53,636 nt of DNA, taken from positions 1 to 53,636 of IMG/VR virus record IMGVR_UViG_3300009181_000097; one strand, written 5' to 3'. The notes under the pieces are model-generated. The model made no database searches, was not told the origin of the DNA, and was given only the letters and a program-made list of their open reading frames with translations. Shown piece after piece: positions 22,224 to 29,889 of this stretch. Source of the stretch: a virus. Numbering within the stretch: position 1 is the stretch's first letter; each line of letters starts with the position of its first letter. The position numbers and the translations under genes were made by a program.

Positions 22224-22709
22224 ATGAGCGAAGAGAAGAAGCGTAAGCGTAAGATCAAGGAGCCCGTTGAGACCGCACCCGTCGAGCTCCCTGAGCCGGA
22301 GGAGCTCGAGGCTGATGCCGAGCATGAGGGTGGCTTCGTGGTGAAGCGTCCGCCCTGGATCATGCGGGTCGAGGGGCTCGATCTCGACATCCCACTGACG
22401 GGTGTCAAGCTGCCGATGTTCACGACTGGCATGATCGATCGGGGCGATATCACGATCGAGACGATCAACGTCCCGGAGATCGCCCTCAACAGCTACTTCC
22501 GCGGCTGGCTCATGACCCCGAAGCCCCGTCGTGTGACCCTCAAGATGCTTGACGGTGCTGGACTGGACGTCGAGCAGTGGACGATGACCGCGGTTCCGGG
22601 AGCGATGGGTTTCGCAGAGCTCGACATCCAGGACGACGCCCCCTGGGCGACGCAGGTCGCCTTCTCGGCGACGGAAATTAAGATCGAACCGACGAGTTTC
22701 AAGGCGTAA
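22224..22709 (+). CDS. Virion protein, possibly tail-tube-like
   Basis: 161 residues. Charged Lys/Glu/Pro N-terminal ~45 residues, then a beta-rich domain: IMRVEGLDLDIPLTG, TIETINVPEIALNSYFRGWLMTPKPRRVTLKMLDGAGLDVEQWTMTAVPG, and ATQVAFSATEIKIEPTSF. The strand order and 'LLD..G..v..W.l' style resemble T4 gp19-like tail-tube folds, but this is a by-eye comparison. A late element for the next gene follows. Moderate. Confidence 0.6.
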   Translation: MSEEKKRKRKIKEPVETAPVELPEPEELEADAEHEGGFVVKRPPWIMRVEGLDLDIPLTGVKLPMFTTGMIDRGDITIETINVPEIALNSYFRGWLMTPKPRRVTLKMLDGAGLDVEQWTMTAVPGAMGFAELDIQDDAPWATQVAFSATEIKIEPTSFKA

Positions 22710-22724
22710 TTGCACTCGCATCCT

Positions 22725-22731
22725 ATATTTA
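22725..22731 (+). promoter_or_regulatory. Late-type promoter element ATATTTA
   Basis: TATATTTAGGG, 21 nt before ATG 22753. Confidence 0.65.
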
Positions 22732-22752
22732 GGGTGAGAGGATTACCAGCAA

Positions 22753-24123
22753 ATGAGAAGTTCGAGAGTTTCTCGTGATATCGATCTCCTGTCGGAGGAG
22801 ATAAAGAGAGTCCAGTGCGCGAGATACGGTTTGATGTCGTTGAGCGAGTCAGCGTACATAGTCGACCCTGTCATGAGACCGTATGCTCTTCTTGAGGCGA
22901 AGTCCATCATCCGGTTCGGTATCAGGTCGGGGTACTATCCGAAGCACTACCTGAACTTGCTTGAGTCTAACGACGTCATAGCCCTCCGTCTTGCGACGAC
23001 CGAAGCGGGCGATCTGGCTCATAAGAAGCTCGATGAGAGCTTCGGGATGGATCTCGCCCTGGGCATAGGTCAGATGATTCCCGGCGTGAAAACTTTCGCC
23101 GGAATCGCCGGCGTCGCTTACTACGCCTATCAGGCATACGATAGTTTCAACGGCGGTTCAACGCTTGGCGGCGTCGGAAATCTCTTCCTGACCCTTCTCT
23201 CCGCTGCTGCGATTGAACCCCTCGGCGCGACTGCTTTCGTGGGTCCAATCGTCACCGCACTTGGACCCCTCACGAAGCTCGGGCAAGCGTTCGAATCGTT
23301 CCTCGGACTTATCATCAAGGGAGCTTTCGGTCCTGTCGCCAAGCTGCTCATGAAGAATAAAGCGCTGGCAGCGTTCATCGAGTGGGTTGGAAAGGCGGGA
23401 CTGCCCGCCCTCGAGCAGGCAGGCGGATGGCTTTCTAAGAACACAGCTAGTCTCGCAGAGTGGTTGGCCAAAAAGGGCGCGGCGAAGGCGGCTGCCGGGA
23501 CGGCTGAAGGTCAGCTCGGGACCGTCGCCGGTTTCCTTTCCAAGAAAGTTGGCACCGCCGCCGAGATGATGTCAAAGTTCATCACGAACCTGAAGACTTT
23601 CATCACGACAGCTGGTAAGCAAGGCTTCAGCACCGCGGCTGGCGCTGAAGCGAAGGCAGCAGGCGCTGAGGCTGGCGCCGCAGCAGCTGCGGCCGAACCG
23701 CTTACCCAGACGGCCGGCGCATTGAAGAATCTCGGATCAGCTGCGATGGCAGATCTACGCGCTTTTAACTCCTTCCTCGATGCCCAGGCTGGGAAGCTGG
23801 TAAGTAAAGTTGAGGCGATGCAGACGAAACAAGCTCTCAACGCCCTCAGAGGCGCAGACCCGATCATCTACACGGACAAAGCGGGAAAGGAAGCTGCCAG
23901 AATCTGGATGGACGCGGAAGGTAAGATTTTCCGTCAGGTGCCTGGAAAATCTGCGACGAGAGCTACTCCCAGTGAACTAATGAAAACTAAAAGATGGTCA
24001 CAAATTCTTTTGAATCAGGGAATTTCTCCCGCAAGGGCTCAACAGATCTCTCGTGGTCTTATCCGTGGCTTGTCAGCGGGAGCTGGAGAGGTTCCCAACG
24101 CGGAAGCCGCCGCGGGCCTGTAA
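22753..24123 (+). CDS. Large hydrophobic virion-type protein
   Basis: 456 residues. After a mixed N-terminus it has long Gly/Ala-rich hydrophobic helices (~100-185, e.g. FGMDLALGIGQMIPGVKTFAGIAG, LFLTLLSAAAIEPLGATAFVG) and an Ala-rich stretch ~300-330, then a soluble C-terminus. The layout recalls pre-toxin-like or membrane-inserting phage proteins and the smaller 28075 protein. A role in genome delivery or as an internal head protein is possible. No enzyme motif seen. Confidence 0.65.
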   Translation: MRSSRVSRDIDLLSEEIKRVQCARYGLMSLSESAYIVDPVMRPYALLEAKSIIRFGIRSGYYPKHYLNLLESNDVIALRLATTEAGDLAHKKLDESFGMDLALGIGQMIPGVKTFAGIAGVAYYAYQAYDSFNGGSTLGGVGNLFLTLLSAAAIEPLGATAFVGPIVTALGPLTKLGQAFESFLGLIIKGAFGPVAKLLMKNKALAAFIEWVGKAGLPALEQAGGWLSKNTASLAEWLAKKGAAKAAAGTAEGQLGTVAGFLSKKVGTAAEMMSKFITNLKTFITTAGKQGFSTAAGAEAKAAGAEAGAAAAAAEPLTQTAGALKNLGSAAMADLRAFNSFLDAQAGKLVSKVEAMQTKQALNALRGADPIIYTDKAGKEAARIWMDAEGKIFRQVPGKSATRATPSELMKTKRWSQILLNQGISPARAQQISRGLIRGLSAGAGEVPNAEAAAGL

Positions 24124-24139
24124 ATAATCGAGGTGCTCG

Positions 24140-24145
24140 TATAAT
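24140..24145 (+). promoter_or_regulatory. TATAAT with start ATG at +1, leaderless
   Basis: Perfect TATAAT; ATG 24152 begins 7 nt after it. No convincing -35 (CCTGTA at the right place), unlike the GTGCAA class, but the start position pattern is the same. Confidence 0.5.
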
Positions 24146-24151
24146 CTCTAT

Positions 24152-24490
24152 ATGAGCACACGATGCACGATAGCTTTCGATCAGAAGGACTTCCATCTCT
24201 ACCAGGAATGCTTCGAGAACGACAACGTCTACCTTCAACTTGATGGCGATGGGTGGGCAGCCTCCCTCGACACAGCGAACGTCGACTGGCGGGAGGACAC
24301 CGGTCCCCGCCCGAAGCTCGGACTTCGGATCGATGTCACCCTCTGGCGCATGATCGTCGAGGGTTGGCTAGCTTCCGAGTGGGGGAAGGATCTGTCACGC
24401 GATCACGAGAAGCCAGATTTTGATCCCAAATCCACGCTCAAATGGCTCGAAGAATACAACAGGAACAAACAAGATGGCAACACAGAGTGA
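24152..24490 (+). CDS. Hypothetical conserved-type phage protein
   Basis: 112 residues starting MSTRCTIAFDQKDFHLYQECFENDNVYLQLDGDGW, with a GLRIDVTLWRMIVEGWL helix. Compact alpha/beta look, no known domain. Likely leaderless. It overlaps the next ATG. Confidence 0.7.
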   Translation: MSTRCTIAFDQKDFHLYQECFENDNVYLQLDGDGWAASLDTANVDWREDTGPRPKLGLRIDVTLWRMIVEGWLASEWGKDLSRDHEKPDFDPKSTLKWLEEYNRNKQDGNTE

Positions 24491-24680
24491 AATTCCGGGC
24501 CTCAAGCAGATCATCGAGGAGACCACCCCCGATGGAAAGACCCGTTTCGTGTTCGATATCGATGACGATCGTAGCGATGAGTTCTTCGCAAAGTTCGGTC
24601 TCAAGCCCGGTGACGAGGCGGGTTTCGAGGCTCTTGTGATTGAGACGATCAACAATTTCGTGAAGGGAGGTTCCAGGTGA
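24474..24680 (+). CDS. Small acidic protein
   Basis: 68 residues, ATG 24474 overlapping the end of the preceding gene by 17 nt. Acidic with FVFDIDDDRSDEFFAKFGL and a helical end. The embedded KPGDE is in a helical context and is not taken as PGD-family. Ends GTGA into the next gene. Confidence 0.65.
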   Translation: MATQSEIPGLKQIIEETTPDGKTRFVFDIDDDRSDEFFAKFGLKPGDEAGFEALVIETINNFVKGGSR

Positions 24681-25114
24681 GAGAAGATCTCGACAAGATT
24701 CTCTGCGAGAAGTTCCCGAAGATCTTTCGGGATCGCAACCGTTCGATGCAGGAGACCTGCATGTGCTGGGGATTCGAGCACGGCGATGGCTGGTACGACA
24801 TCATCGAGTCGCTCTGCGCGAACATTCAGAACCACGTAGATTGGAAGCGTCGCCAGCATCCCGAGCTCACCGATGAGGAGTTCGATGCTGAGCACCAGAC
24901 GATCGCTGTTCAGGTGAAGGAGAAATTCGGCGGCCTGCGCTTCTACGTTGATAACTGCGATGATTACATTCGCGGTGCGGTCTCGATGGCCGAGAGCGTG
25001 AGCTATCGAACCTGCGAGGACTGCGGTAATAAGGGTCATAGGCGTTCCGGCGGATGGATCCAGACGCTTTGCGACACCTGTCACGGAAGGGGACGGAAGC
25101 ACGGAGATGAGTGA
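24677..25114 (+). CDS. Zinc-ribbon phage protein
   Basis: 145 residues, GTG start. CMCWGFEHGDGWYDIIESLCANIQ, VQVKEKFGGLRFYV and CEDCG...C..C (TCEDCGNKGHRRSGG, LCDTCHGRG) form two cysteine clusters likely binding zinc. This protein type is widespread and uncharacterised in phages (recall). Role unknown. Confidence 0.8.
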   Translation: MREDLDKILCEKFPKIFRDRNRSMQETCMCWGFEHGDGWYDIIESLCANIQNHVDWKRRQHPELTDEEFDAEHQTIAVQVKEKFGGLRFYVDNCDDYIRGAVSMAESVSYRTCEDCGNKGHRRSGGWIQTLCDTCHGRGRKHGDE

Positions 25115-25141
25115 TACTTAGATGGCAGGGGGAGGTGCTCC

Positions 25142-25663
25142 ATGTCACTAACATCATTAGCTTTTTTGCTCCTATCGTCCACGTCGAGAGCTCAGGATCC
25201 TGAGACTTGTCACTTCGAGGGACCTGTCTCAATGGGCGAGCTCCGTGAGGCCATGAAGACGTGCGTCCTTCCGGTCGGAAGCGTGATCACCCTTCGGGTG
25301 GAGGAGGTCACCCCGGCTGAGACGCAACCCGGTATCGGTTTTCACAGCAACGACAGCGCTCTTACCGACGGCGGGAAGCAGACCATCGACGGAGTTGCCA
25401 CGATCATGAGTCTGAGGAAGCAACTTAGCATCAAGGTCGTGGGTTACGCCGATTCAGCTGAGCAGGGTGACCTGCTTGATCTCTCGCTTCGTCGCGCCCA
25501 GGTCACGGGCGCTTACCTTGTCTCCGAGGGAATCGATCCAGCTCGCATCACCGTTGAGGCAGCTGGCGCTGATGGTCGGATCGACAGCCACGACACGGCG
25601 GAGGGACATGCTCGGAACCGCCGTGTCGAGTTCGTCGTTTCAGCGTCCAAGCCGGTCAAGTAG
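25142..25663 (+). CDS. Secreted OmpA-like peptidoglycan-binding protein
   Basis: 173 residues after GGAGGTG. The first ~18 residues are a signal peptide (SLTSLAFLLLSSTSRA-Q, SPI type). Residues ~70-168 are an OmpA C-terminal domain: GFHSNDSALTDGGKQTIDGVA, IKVVGYADSAE, DLSLRRAQVTGAYLVSEGIDPARI, AEGHARNRRVEFVV, including the DAP-binding Asp/Arg positions. It should sit in the periplasm and bind peptidoglycan. Its 3' end overlaps the converging membrane-protein gene. Lysis, envelope stabilisation or exclusion are all possible. Confidence 0.85.
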   Translation: MSLTSLAFLLLSSTSRAQDPETCHFEGPVSMGELREAMKTCVLPVGSVITLRVEEVTPAETQPGIGFHSNDSALTDGGKQTIDGVATIMSLRKQLSIKVVGYADSAEQGDLLDLSLRRAQVTGAYLVSEGIDPARITVEAAGADGRIDSHDTAEGHARNRRVEFVVSASKPVK

Positions 25664-26239
25664 GGCGTCGATCCTGTCGGCCGAGGAGGACGTCTCGCCG
25701 ATGTCCTGCTTCGTCTTTTCCAGGTCCTTCTCAAGCTTCGCCATCTTGGATTCGATGGCTTTCACGGCTACGACGGTTCCAACCGTCACGACTGCCGCCC
25801 CTGCGGCAGCTCCTTTCGAGGTTCCGAGCGCCGCCGCAACCTTCGCTTGCAGGGCCGAGAATCCACCCATAGCGCTTCCAGCCGCTGCAGTTCCAGCGAC
25901 GACAGCTGCGGCACCGACGAGAGCGATCGTCGTCGGGTTAACACCAGTCGCTGGTTCAACGGGCGGAATTGGGATCTCCTTTTCAACCACCGCCGTATGA
26001 GCGACAACCACAGCTGGGGTACTGGGTTTAGGGGTCTCGATAACCGGCGTGGGAGCGACCACGGGCACAACTGGGGCGGAGACCCGTGCAGGCTTTATCT
26101 TCTTTGGAATCTCCGCCACAACGGTTAGATCTGGTGGGGGTCTGATGATGACTCCCGTCTCTATGGTGCACGCAGTGTCAGAGAGACGGGGGTCGATCGG
26201 ATCGACCGACTCCCCAGACCTGATGACGCAATCAGCCAT
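25640..26239 (-). CDS. Membrane protein with Pro-rich linker and coiled coil
   Basis: 199 residues; start 26239 (MADCVIRS) chosen because the longer frame upstream is Arg/Ser-rich shadow of the neighbour. N-terminal Cys near CIRS and PPPDL, Pro/Val-rich middle (~55-100), two hydrophobic spans (~105-130, ~145-170), and a Lys-rich coiled coil at the end. Last gene of the leftward membrane cluster; its end converges on the OmpA-like gene. Function unknown. Confidence 0.7.
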   Translation of the reverse strand: MADCVIRSGESVDPIDPRLSDTACTIETGVIIRPPPDLTVVAEIPKKIKPARVSAPVVPVVAPTPVIETPKPSTPAVVVAHTAVVEKEIPIPPVEPATGVNPTTIALVGAAAVVAGTAAAGSAMGGFSALQAKVAAALGTSKGAAAGAAVVTVGTVVAVKAIESKMAKLEKDLEKTKQDIGETSSSADRIDALLDRLGR

Positions 26240-26699
26240 TCTTCTTCGGCCTGCCGGCCGCCTTCTTGGCTGGAGCTGGTGGCGGAGCTGACTTCGATTT
26301 CTTGGGTGGCGGTTCCGGAGCCGGTGGTTCCGGCGCCACCTTCCCACCCGCGAGGAGGATCTCGAGCTTCGTCTCGATCTTTGCGAGCTTTGCGCGGAGC
26401 TCACCAACCTGCTCGAGGAGGTCCTCCTTTGCCTTCACCGCCGCCTCGAGCTTCACTTCAAGAGCGGTAACACGCTCCTTCAGGTCATCCTTGAACTCGT
26501 TCCTCTCCTTGCGATCGAGGAGCTTCTCCTCCTTCGTATCCTTACGGACGTTGTCCTTCTCCTTGAAGCCGAGCTCAGCCTTCTTCTTATAGAAGTCCCA
26601 GGCGTACTTACCCAACGCTCCGGAGACCGCGAGCCCGAGGACTGCCCAGATATTGCCACCGCCAGAGGCCTCAAGGACCTGCGCTAATGGATCAGCCAT
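26232..26699 (-). CDS. Single-span membrane coiled-coil protein
   Basis: 155 residues; ATG 26699 preferred over a GTG one codon earlier for its TGATG overlap. N-terminal hydrophobic helix (GGGNIWAVLGLAVSGALGKYAWDFY), then ~80 residues of Lys/Glu coiled coil with good heptads, then a Pro/Ala/Lys tail. Resembles phage spanin- or holin-associated membrane proteins in shape only. Confidence 0.72.
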   Translation of the reverse strand: MADPLAQVLEASGGGNIWAVLGLAVSGALGKYAWDFYKKKAELGFKEKDNVRKDTKEEKLLDRKERNEFKDDLKERVTALEVKLEAAVKAKEDLLEQVGELRAKLAKIETKLEILLAGGKVAPEPPAPEPPPKKSKSAPPPAPAKKAAGRPKKNG

Positions 26700-27040
26700 C
26701 ACTCACCATCCTTTTGATAACATGCGTTCTTGCTATGTGACTGAAGATACAGCTCTTCAATACGTTTGATGTCCTGCTCTGCCCGATCGATTCGAGTAGT
26801 CTGCTGGACGTCTGTTGCCCATGGATCGATGCCGGTCGCAGCGTCTCGATTCGCTTGTTGGAGGTCGGTGATGGCTTGCTTCGTCATCGTATTCTCGTTT
26901 TCAAGCGCGGCGATGCGACCGTTCAGCTCAGAGTATCCCCAGACGGCTGCACCAACTGCGCCCAGCAGTGAGATGAGGTTACGTAGGGGTATCGAAATTG
27001 CGCTGTCTTCGCTGACAGAAAGCTGTTTATTGTCACTCAT
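26699..27040 (-). CDS. Single-span membrane protein with coiled coil
   Basis: 113 residues. ISIPLRNLISLLGAVGAAVWGYSELNGRIAALENE (~14-48) gives one membrane helix followed by a coiled coil. I recall similar small proteins in marine myoviruses. Coupled by TAATG-type overlaps to both neighbours. Possible holin or inner-membrane partner. Confidence 0.75.
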   Translation of the reverse strand: MSDNKQLSVSEDSAISIPLRNLISLLGAVGAAVWGYSELNGRIAALENENTMTKQAITDLQQANRDAATGIDPWATDVQQTTRIDRAEQDIKRIEELYLQSHSKNACYQKDGE

Positions 27041-27516
27041 TACTCCTCCGGGGCCACGTCGGTCGGCACGTTCGCCTTCGTACCGAAGTAGTAGCTGAAC
27101 ACCATGAGCGTGATGTCCTTGATGAACGTGAGGAGCTGCGAGCTCTCCTCTGGGGAGATCAGCTCTGTGGAGGGGCCAGCGATGAGCTTGTCCGCGATCC
27201 AGACTCCGACGATGAGGGCAAACATCGCGGTGACGAACTGGGTGAGGGCCTTATGCTCCGCCTTCTCGGTCGAGAAGATTCTCCTGACGATCCACTGGAT
27301 GCCGCCGATGATACCGATACCGATCGCGATCGCAGCCACCGTGGTTGGAAGCGTATCGTAGAGGCTCGGATAGGTCTTCTCTTTCGGTGGATCCGCGACA
27401 ACCTCGGCAGTGGTGCTGATCGAGTGTCCGGCGGCGGTTGGTTCGTTGACAACCTGATCCACGATGTGAGCCTCTTCAGTGGGCTGCGCCTCGGGATTTC
27501 CGATAATGGGTTCCAT
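27040..27516 (-). CDS. Holin-like protein with three membrane spans
   Basis: 158 residues after AAGGAG. Cytoplasmic acidic ~50 residues, then three hydrophobic segments: TTVAAIAIGIGIIGGIQW, FVTAMFALIVGVWIADKLIAG, and FIKDITLMVFSYYFGTKA. Three-span topology plus a charged tail fits class I holins. No endolysin is seen in this window. Holin role inferred from topology and co-transcription with other membrane genes. Confidence 0.65.
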   Translation of the reverse strand: MEPIIGNPEAQPTEEAHIVDQVVNEPTAAGHSISTTAEVVADPPKEKTYPSLYDTLPTTVAAIAIGIGIIGGIQWIVRRIFSTEKAEHKALTQFVTAMFALIVGVWIADKLIAGPSTELISPEESSQLLTFIKDITLMVFSYYFGTKANVPTDVAPEE

Positions 27517-27518
27517 TT

Positions 27519-27578
27519 TTACTCCTTAACGTTAAAATTCAGCTCTAACGTACCCGGAGGAGTACAACAGCGACGCAT
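27519..27578 (-). CDS. Possible 19-residue leader peptide
   Basis: Starts MRRCCTPPGTLELNF and its last codons contain the AAGGAG that serves the holin-like gene. It lies between the minus-strand late element and that gene. Could be a leader peptide tuning translation, or chance. Confidence 0.35.
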   Translation of the reverse strand: MRRCCTPPGTLELNFNVKE

Positions 27579-27590
27579 GACCGCTGCTCG

Positions 27591-27597
27591 TAAATAT
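27591..27597 (-). promoter_or_regulatory. Late-type promoter element ATATTTA (minus strand)
   Basis: ATATTTACG on the minus strand, 12 nt before the leader ATG and about 75 nt before the holin-like gene. Same context as the element at 18655. Confidence 0.6.
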
Positions 27598-27640
27598 CTA
27601 GATTAAAGGACATTTCCTTGAAAAGACGTTAGAATTCTCC

Positions 27641-28075
27641 ATGAGACCAGGTGACCTTGCACACGTCGTGATACCGATCCCGTCAATCTTTGAACCCATT
27701 CACGGTGATCCCGTGAAGGTTATAAGGTCAGGCGATCTCGTGCTGCTCCTGAAGAATGAGCCGACGGGCTGGTACCTCCCATGCTGGCAGGTTCTTTTCG
27801 AAAATCAGGTCGGAATTCTCGCTTCGAGGTGGATAAGACCGATAAAATTCCGAGATGAGAGATATCTAATGGATGAGGAGAACGAACAAATGGGACTCAC
27901 CGCTTCAGAACTTATCACACTCGTCCCCGAGGCAGAAGCCCTCGTCAAGGCCCTGACCGAGGCCCTCAAGAAGGACGTCGACGGAAAGGTTCACATCACC
28001 AAGGAAGAGGGAAAGAGGATCAAGGAGCTTGCTGCCAAGATCGCGCTTCATCTTGCGAAGGACATCATAGACTAA
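27641..28075 (+). CDS. PGD-family domain joined to a helical domain
   Basis: 144 residues. N-terminal ~72 residues are PGD-like: MRPGDLAHVVIP, a second SGDLVLLL unit, and GWYLPCWQVLFENQVGILASRWIRPI. The last ~62 residues are a separate helical unit (GLTASELITLVPEAEALVKAL to the end). An internal ATG at 27890 with GGAG before it could start the helical part alone. Ends TAATG into the next gene. Confidence 0.65.
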   Translation: MRPGDLAHVVIPIPSIFEPIHGDPVKVIRSGDLVLLLKNEPTGWYLPCWQVLFENQVGILASRWIRPIKFRDERYLMDEENEQMGLTASELITLVPEAEALVKALTEALKKDVDGKVHITKEEGKRIKELAAKIALHLAKDIID

Positions 28076-28869
28076 TGAGCCGAAGCATCACCATCATACG
28101 CGAGTCCCGCGTAGGTGTCCCCGGTCTCATGCTCGAGAGCATGGGGATGCGTCAGCTCTACGAGGCGGTCGAGAGCGACGAGAAAAGCAAGAAGGGATTC
28201 ATGGAGAAGCTGTGGGAGAAGTTCCGCGACAGCAGCCTCGTCGATCTCGGACTGGATCTGCTGGGTCTCTTCGGGGGCGCGATCGGCTCTTTCCTCGCAC
28301 CAGAGTCTCTCGGCCTCACGGCGATCATCGCGATGATACCTGATCTTGTCAACGCGTTCCGTCGTTTCGCACGCGGTGACAAATTCAACGGGGCGCTCTC
28401 ACTTATCTGCGCGATTCCATTCGCTGGAGACGCTGCCGCTGCTTTCATCGAGGGCGAGAAACTTTTGGTGGGCGGTGGAAAGGCCACGATGAACGTTATC
28501 AGCAGGATCGCTAAATGGGCTGGGACCCACAGGGAATCCATCAAGAAGATCCAGACGAGCTCGGCCGCGATCGCCAAGGTCGCCGCTGAGCACCTCCCAG
28601 GCGCAGAGGAGCATCATGACGACATCGTCGCTGCCGTGGGTTCTCTCACATCCGGTGACAAGGAGAAGATGATTCAGCTTGCCAAGGAGTCGGGGCTCAA
28701 GATCGCTGCACGTGAGGCGGGGGTGGACGTCGACGATGAGACTGTCACGAAGTTCTCGGGACGAAAGGGTTCCGACAGCTCCTCAGAAGAGGCCCTTTCC
28801 GAATCGACGATTCGCCGCTCACGTCGTTCGCATAAGCTCGTCGATCTCTACCAGGGTAGCCTGTACTGA
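28075..28869 (+). CDS. Hydrophobic virion-type protein
   Basis: 264 residues. Central ~60-140 hydrophobic helices (LVDLGLDLLGLFGGAIGSFLA, SLICAIPFAGDAAAAFIEGE) resemble membrane-inserting or pre-toxin-type domains. The C-terminus ESTIRRSRRSHKLVDLYQ is a basic helix of the recurring virion type. Related in style to the 22753 protein. Genome-delivery or internal virion role inferred. Confidence 0.65.
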   Translation: MSRSITIIRESRVGVPGLMLESMGMRQLYEAVESDEKSKKGFMEKLWEKFRDSSLVDLGLDLLGLFGGAIGSFLAPESLGLTAIIAMIPDLVNAFRRFARGDKFNGALSLICAIPFAGDAAAAFIEGEKLLVGGGKATMNVISRIAKWAGTHRESIKKIQTSSAAIAKVAAEHLPGAEEHHDDIVAAVGSLTSGDKEKMIQLAKESGLKIAAREAGVDVDDETVTKFSGRKGSDSSSEEALSESTIRRSRRSHKLVDLYQGSLY

Positions 28870-28873
28870 TCCC

Positions 28874-28902
28874 GTGCAAACACTAGCCTTCCATGGTATA
28901 GT
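28874..28902 (+). promoter_or_regulatory. GTGCAA-N17-TATAGT promoter, leaderless
   Basis: GTGCAA 28874-28879, 17-nt spacer ending TGG, TATAGT 28897-28902; ATG 28909 is at the expected start. The -10 and ATG lie inside a long palindrome. Confidence 0.78.
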
Positions 28903-28917
28903 GATACCATGGAAGGC
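28886..28917. promoter_or_regulatory. Operator-like 14-bp inverted repeat
   Basis: Arms 28886-28899 (GCCTTCCATGGTAT) and 28904-28917 are perfect reverse complements with a 4-nt centre AGTG. It spans the -10 box, the start point and codons 1-3. As the mRNA starts inside it, a DNA operator is more likely than an RNA hairpin. Confidence 0.6.
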
Positions 28918-29154
28918 GAATCGTATCAGCAGCTGAATCCAGGTGATCTCGTGTTCATGCGCGACCTCGATGAGGTCCGCGGTTGGATCACGAAAAAGGA
29001 CACCGTCTTCATGATCCTCGGGGTCGAGAGGGACCCCGGTGACCACGACAAATTTGGTCGTGACAAGGTTCGTTTCTCCGGTGGAGGGATCGTCGGTGAG
29101 ACGCTTGCTGGTTACTTCGTTCGCTGCGATATCGAGGATCTCCAGAATGTCTGA
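28909..29154 (+). CDS. PGD-family small protein
   Basis: 81 residues with a 10-residue extension before LNPGDLVFMRD. Middle TVFMILGVERDPGDHD, end AGYFVRCDIEDLQNV. Likely leaderless and under an operator-like palindrome, unlike other members. Overlaps the next gene by 8 nt. Confidence 0.75.
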   Translation: MEGESYQQLNPGDLVFMRDLDEVRGWITKKDTVFMILGVERDPGDHDKFGRDKVRFSGGGIVGETLAGYFVRCDIEDLQNV

Positions 29155-29428
29155 GCACAAGCTGAAGGGCGGCGATCTCGTATCGATCGAACCCTGGGAC
29201 TGCGAGGGTGTCGAGCCGCCGTGGGGATGGGATCACACCTCCATCCTGGACATGAAGTCGAAGAAAATGAGCCGCGCGAACAGGGTCAAGCTCCCGCCCG
29301 GCTCACTCGGCATGGTCGTCTCCTTCGACCACCACGGCGTCGAGGACTTCGATGTCCATTACGTGGTGGTCGTAGGGGAGCGCAGGCTCGGGATCCCGTT
29401 TCGTTTCCTCCACAAGGTGCAAAGCTGA
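29147..29428 (+). CDS. PGD-family small protein
   Basis: 93 residues, one of the longer members. KLKGGDLVSIEPWD, a loop with WGWDHTS, then PPGSLGMVVSFDHHG and DVHYVVVVGERRLGIPFRFL. Predicted SH3-like barrel with an insertion. Function unknown. Confidence 0.7.
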   Translation: MSEHKLKGGDLVSIEPWDCEGVEPPWGWDHTSILDMKSKKMSRANRVKLPPGSLGMVVSFDHHGVEDFDVHYVVVVGERRLGIPFRFLHKVQS

Positions 29429-29450
29429 ACCTCCAGCCGTAGGATTGGCC

Positions 29451-29627
29451 ATGAACATCAAGCTCGGTCAGCTCCGTCGCTGGAAGGATGGCGCCTTCAA
29501 GGATGGCCTCTTCCTCGTCCTTGAGATCACAGATCGCACGCTGCTCATCAATGAGTACGGATCGATCCGACAGATCTCTGTCCACGCTGTCCACGCGTCC
29601 GAGATTGTCAGCGATGTGATAGTGTGA
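29451..29627 (+). CDS. PGD-family small protein, PGQLRRW subtype
   Basis: 58 residues. LGQLRRWKDGAFKDGLFLVLEITDRTLLINEYGS marks a subtype shared with 32431 and the second half of 34503. ATG 29451; a TTG two codons upstream is in frame. Confidence 0.65.
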   Translation: MNIKLGQLRRWKDGAFKDGLFLVLEITDRTLLINEYGSIRQISVHAVHASEIVSDVIV

Positions 29628-29854
29628 GACCCCCGGAGAAGGGCGCTCTCGTGCGCCTTATCGATGAGTGGGGGCGTGACACAGGTCTCGCTGTCTTCAT
29701 GGATCTCCACCCGCCGCACTCGGATCTGGCAAACGGAAAGACCCTCGACCTCTTCTGGCACTTCAGCGTCATCGATGAGAAGGGAGAGCTGAGATACCTG
29801 AACACGAGCAACTGGACCCTCATTCCGGCCGATCCCGATTCATGCAACCCATGA
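29624..29854 (+). CDS. PGD-family-like small protein
   Basis: 76 residues, GTG start with GTGA overlap. KGALVRLIDEWGRDTGLAVFMDLH begins the barrel and FWHFSVIDEKGELRYL ends it. Its last codons double as the -35 region of the nuclease promoter. Confidence 0.6.
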   Translation: MRPPEKGALVRLIDEWGRDTGLAVFMDLHPPHSDLANGKTLDLFWHFSVIDEKGELRYLNTSNWTLIPADPDSCNP

Positions 29855-29870
29855 CGGGATGTGGTATACT
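29842..29870 (+). promoter_or_regulatory. ATGCAA-N17-TATACT promoter
   Basis: ATGCAA 29842-29847, 17-nt spacer ending TGG, TATACT 29865-29870. Short leader with AAGGAG before ATG 29890. Confidence 0.75.
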
Positions 29871-29889
29871 GGTATCATAAGGAGCGCGA

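Noticed and set aside
26266-26592. Plus-strand Ser/Phe-rich open frame over the membrane cluster
   Set aside because: Shadow of the coiled-coil gene on the minus strand.
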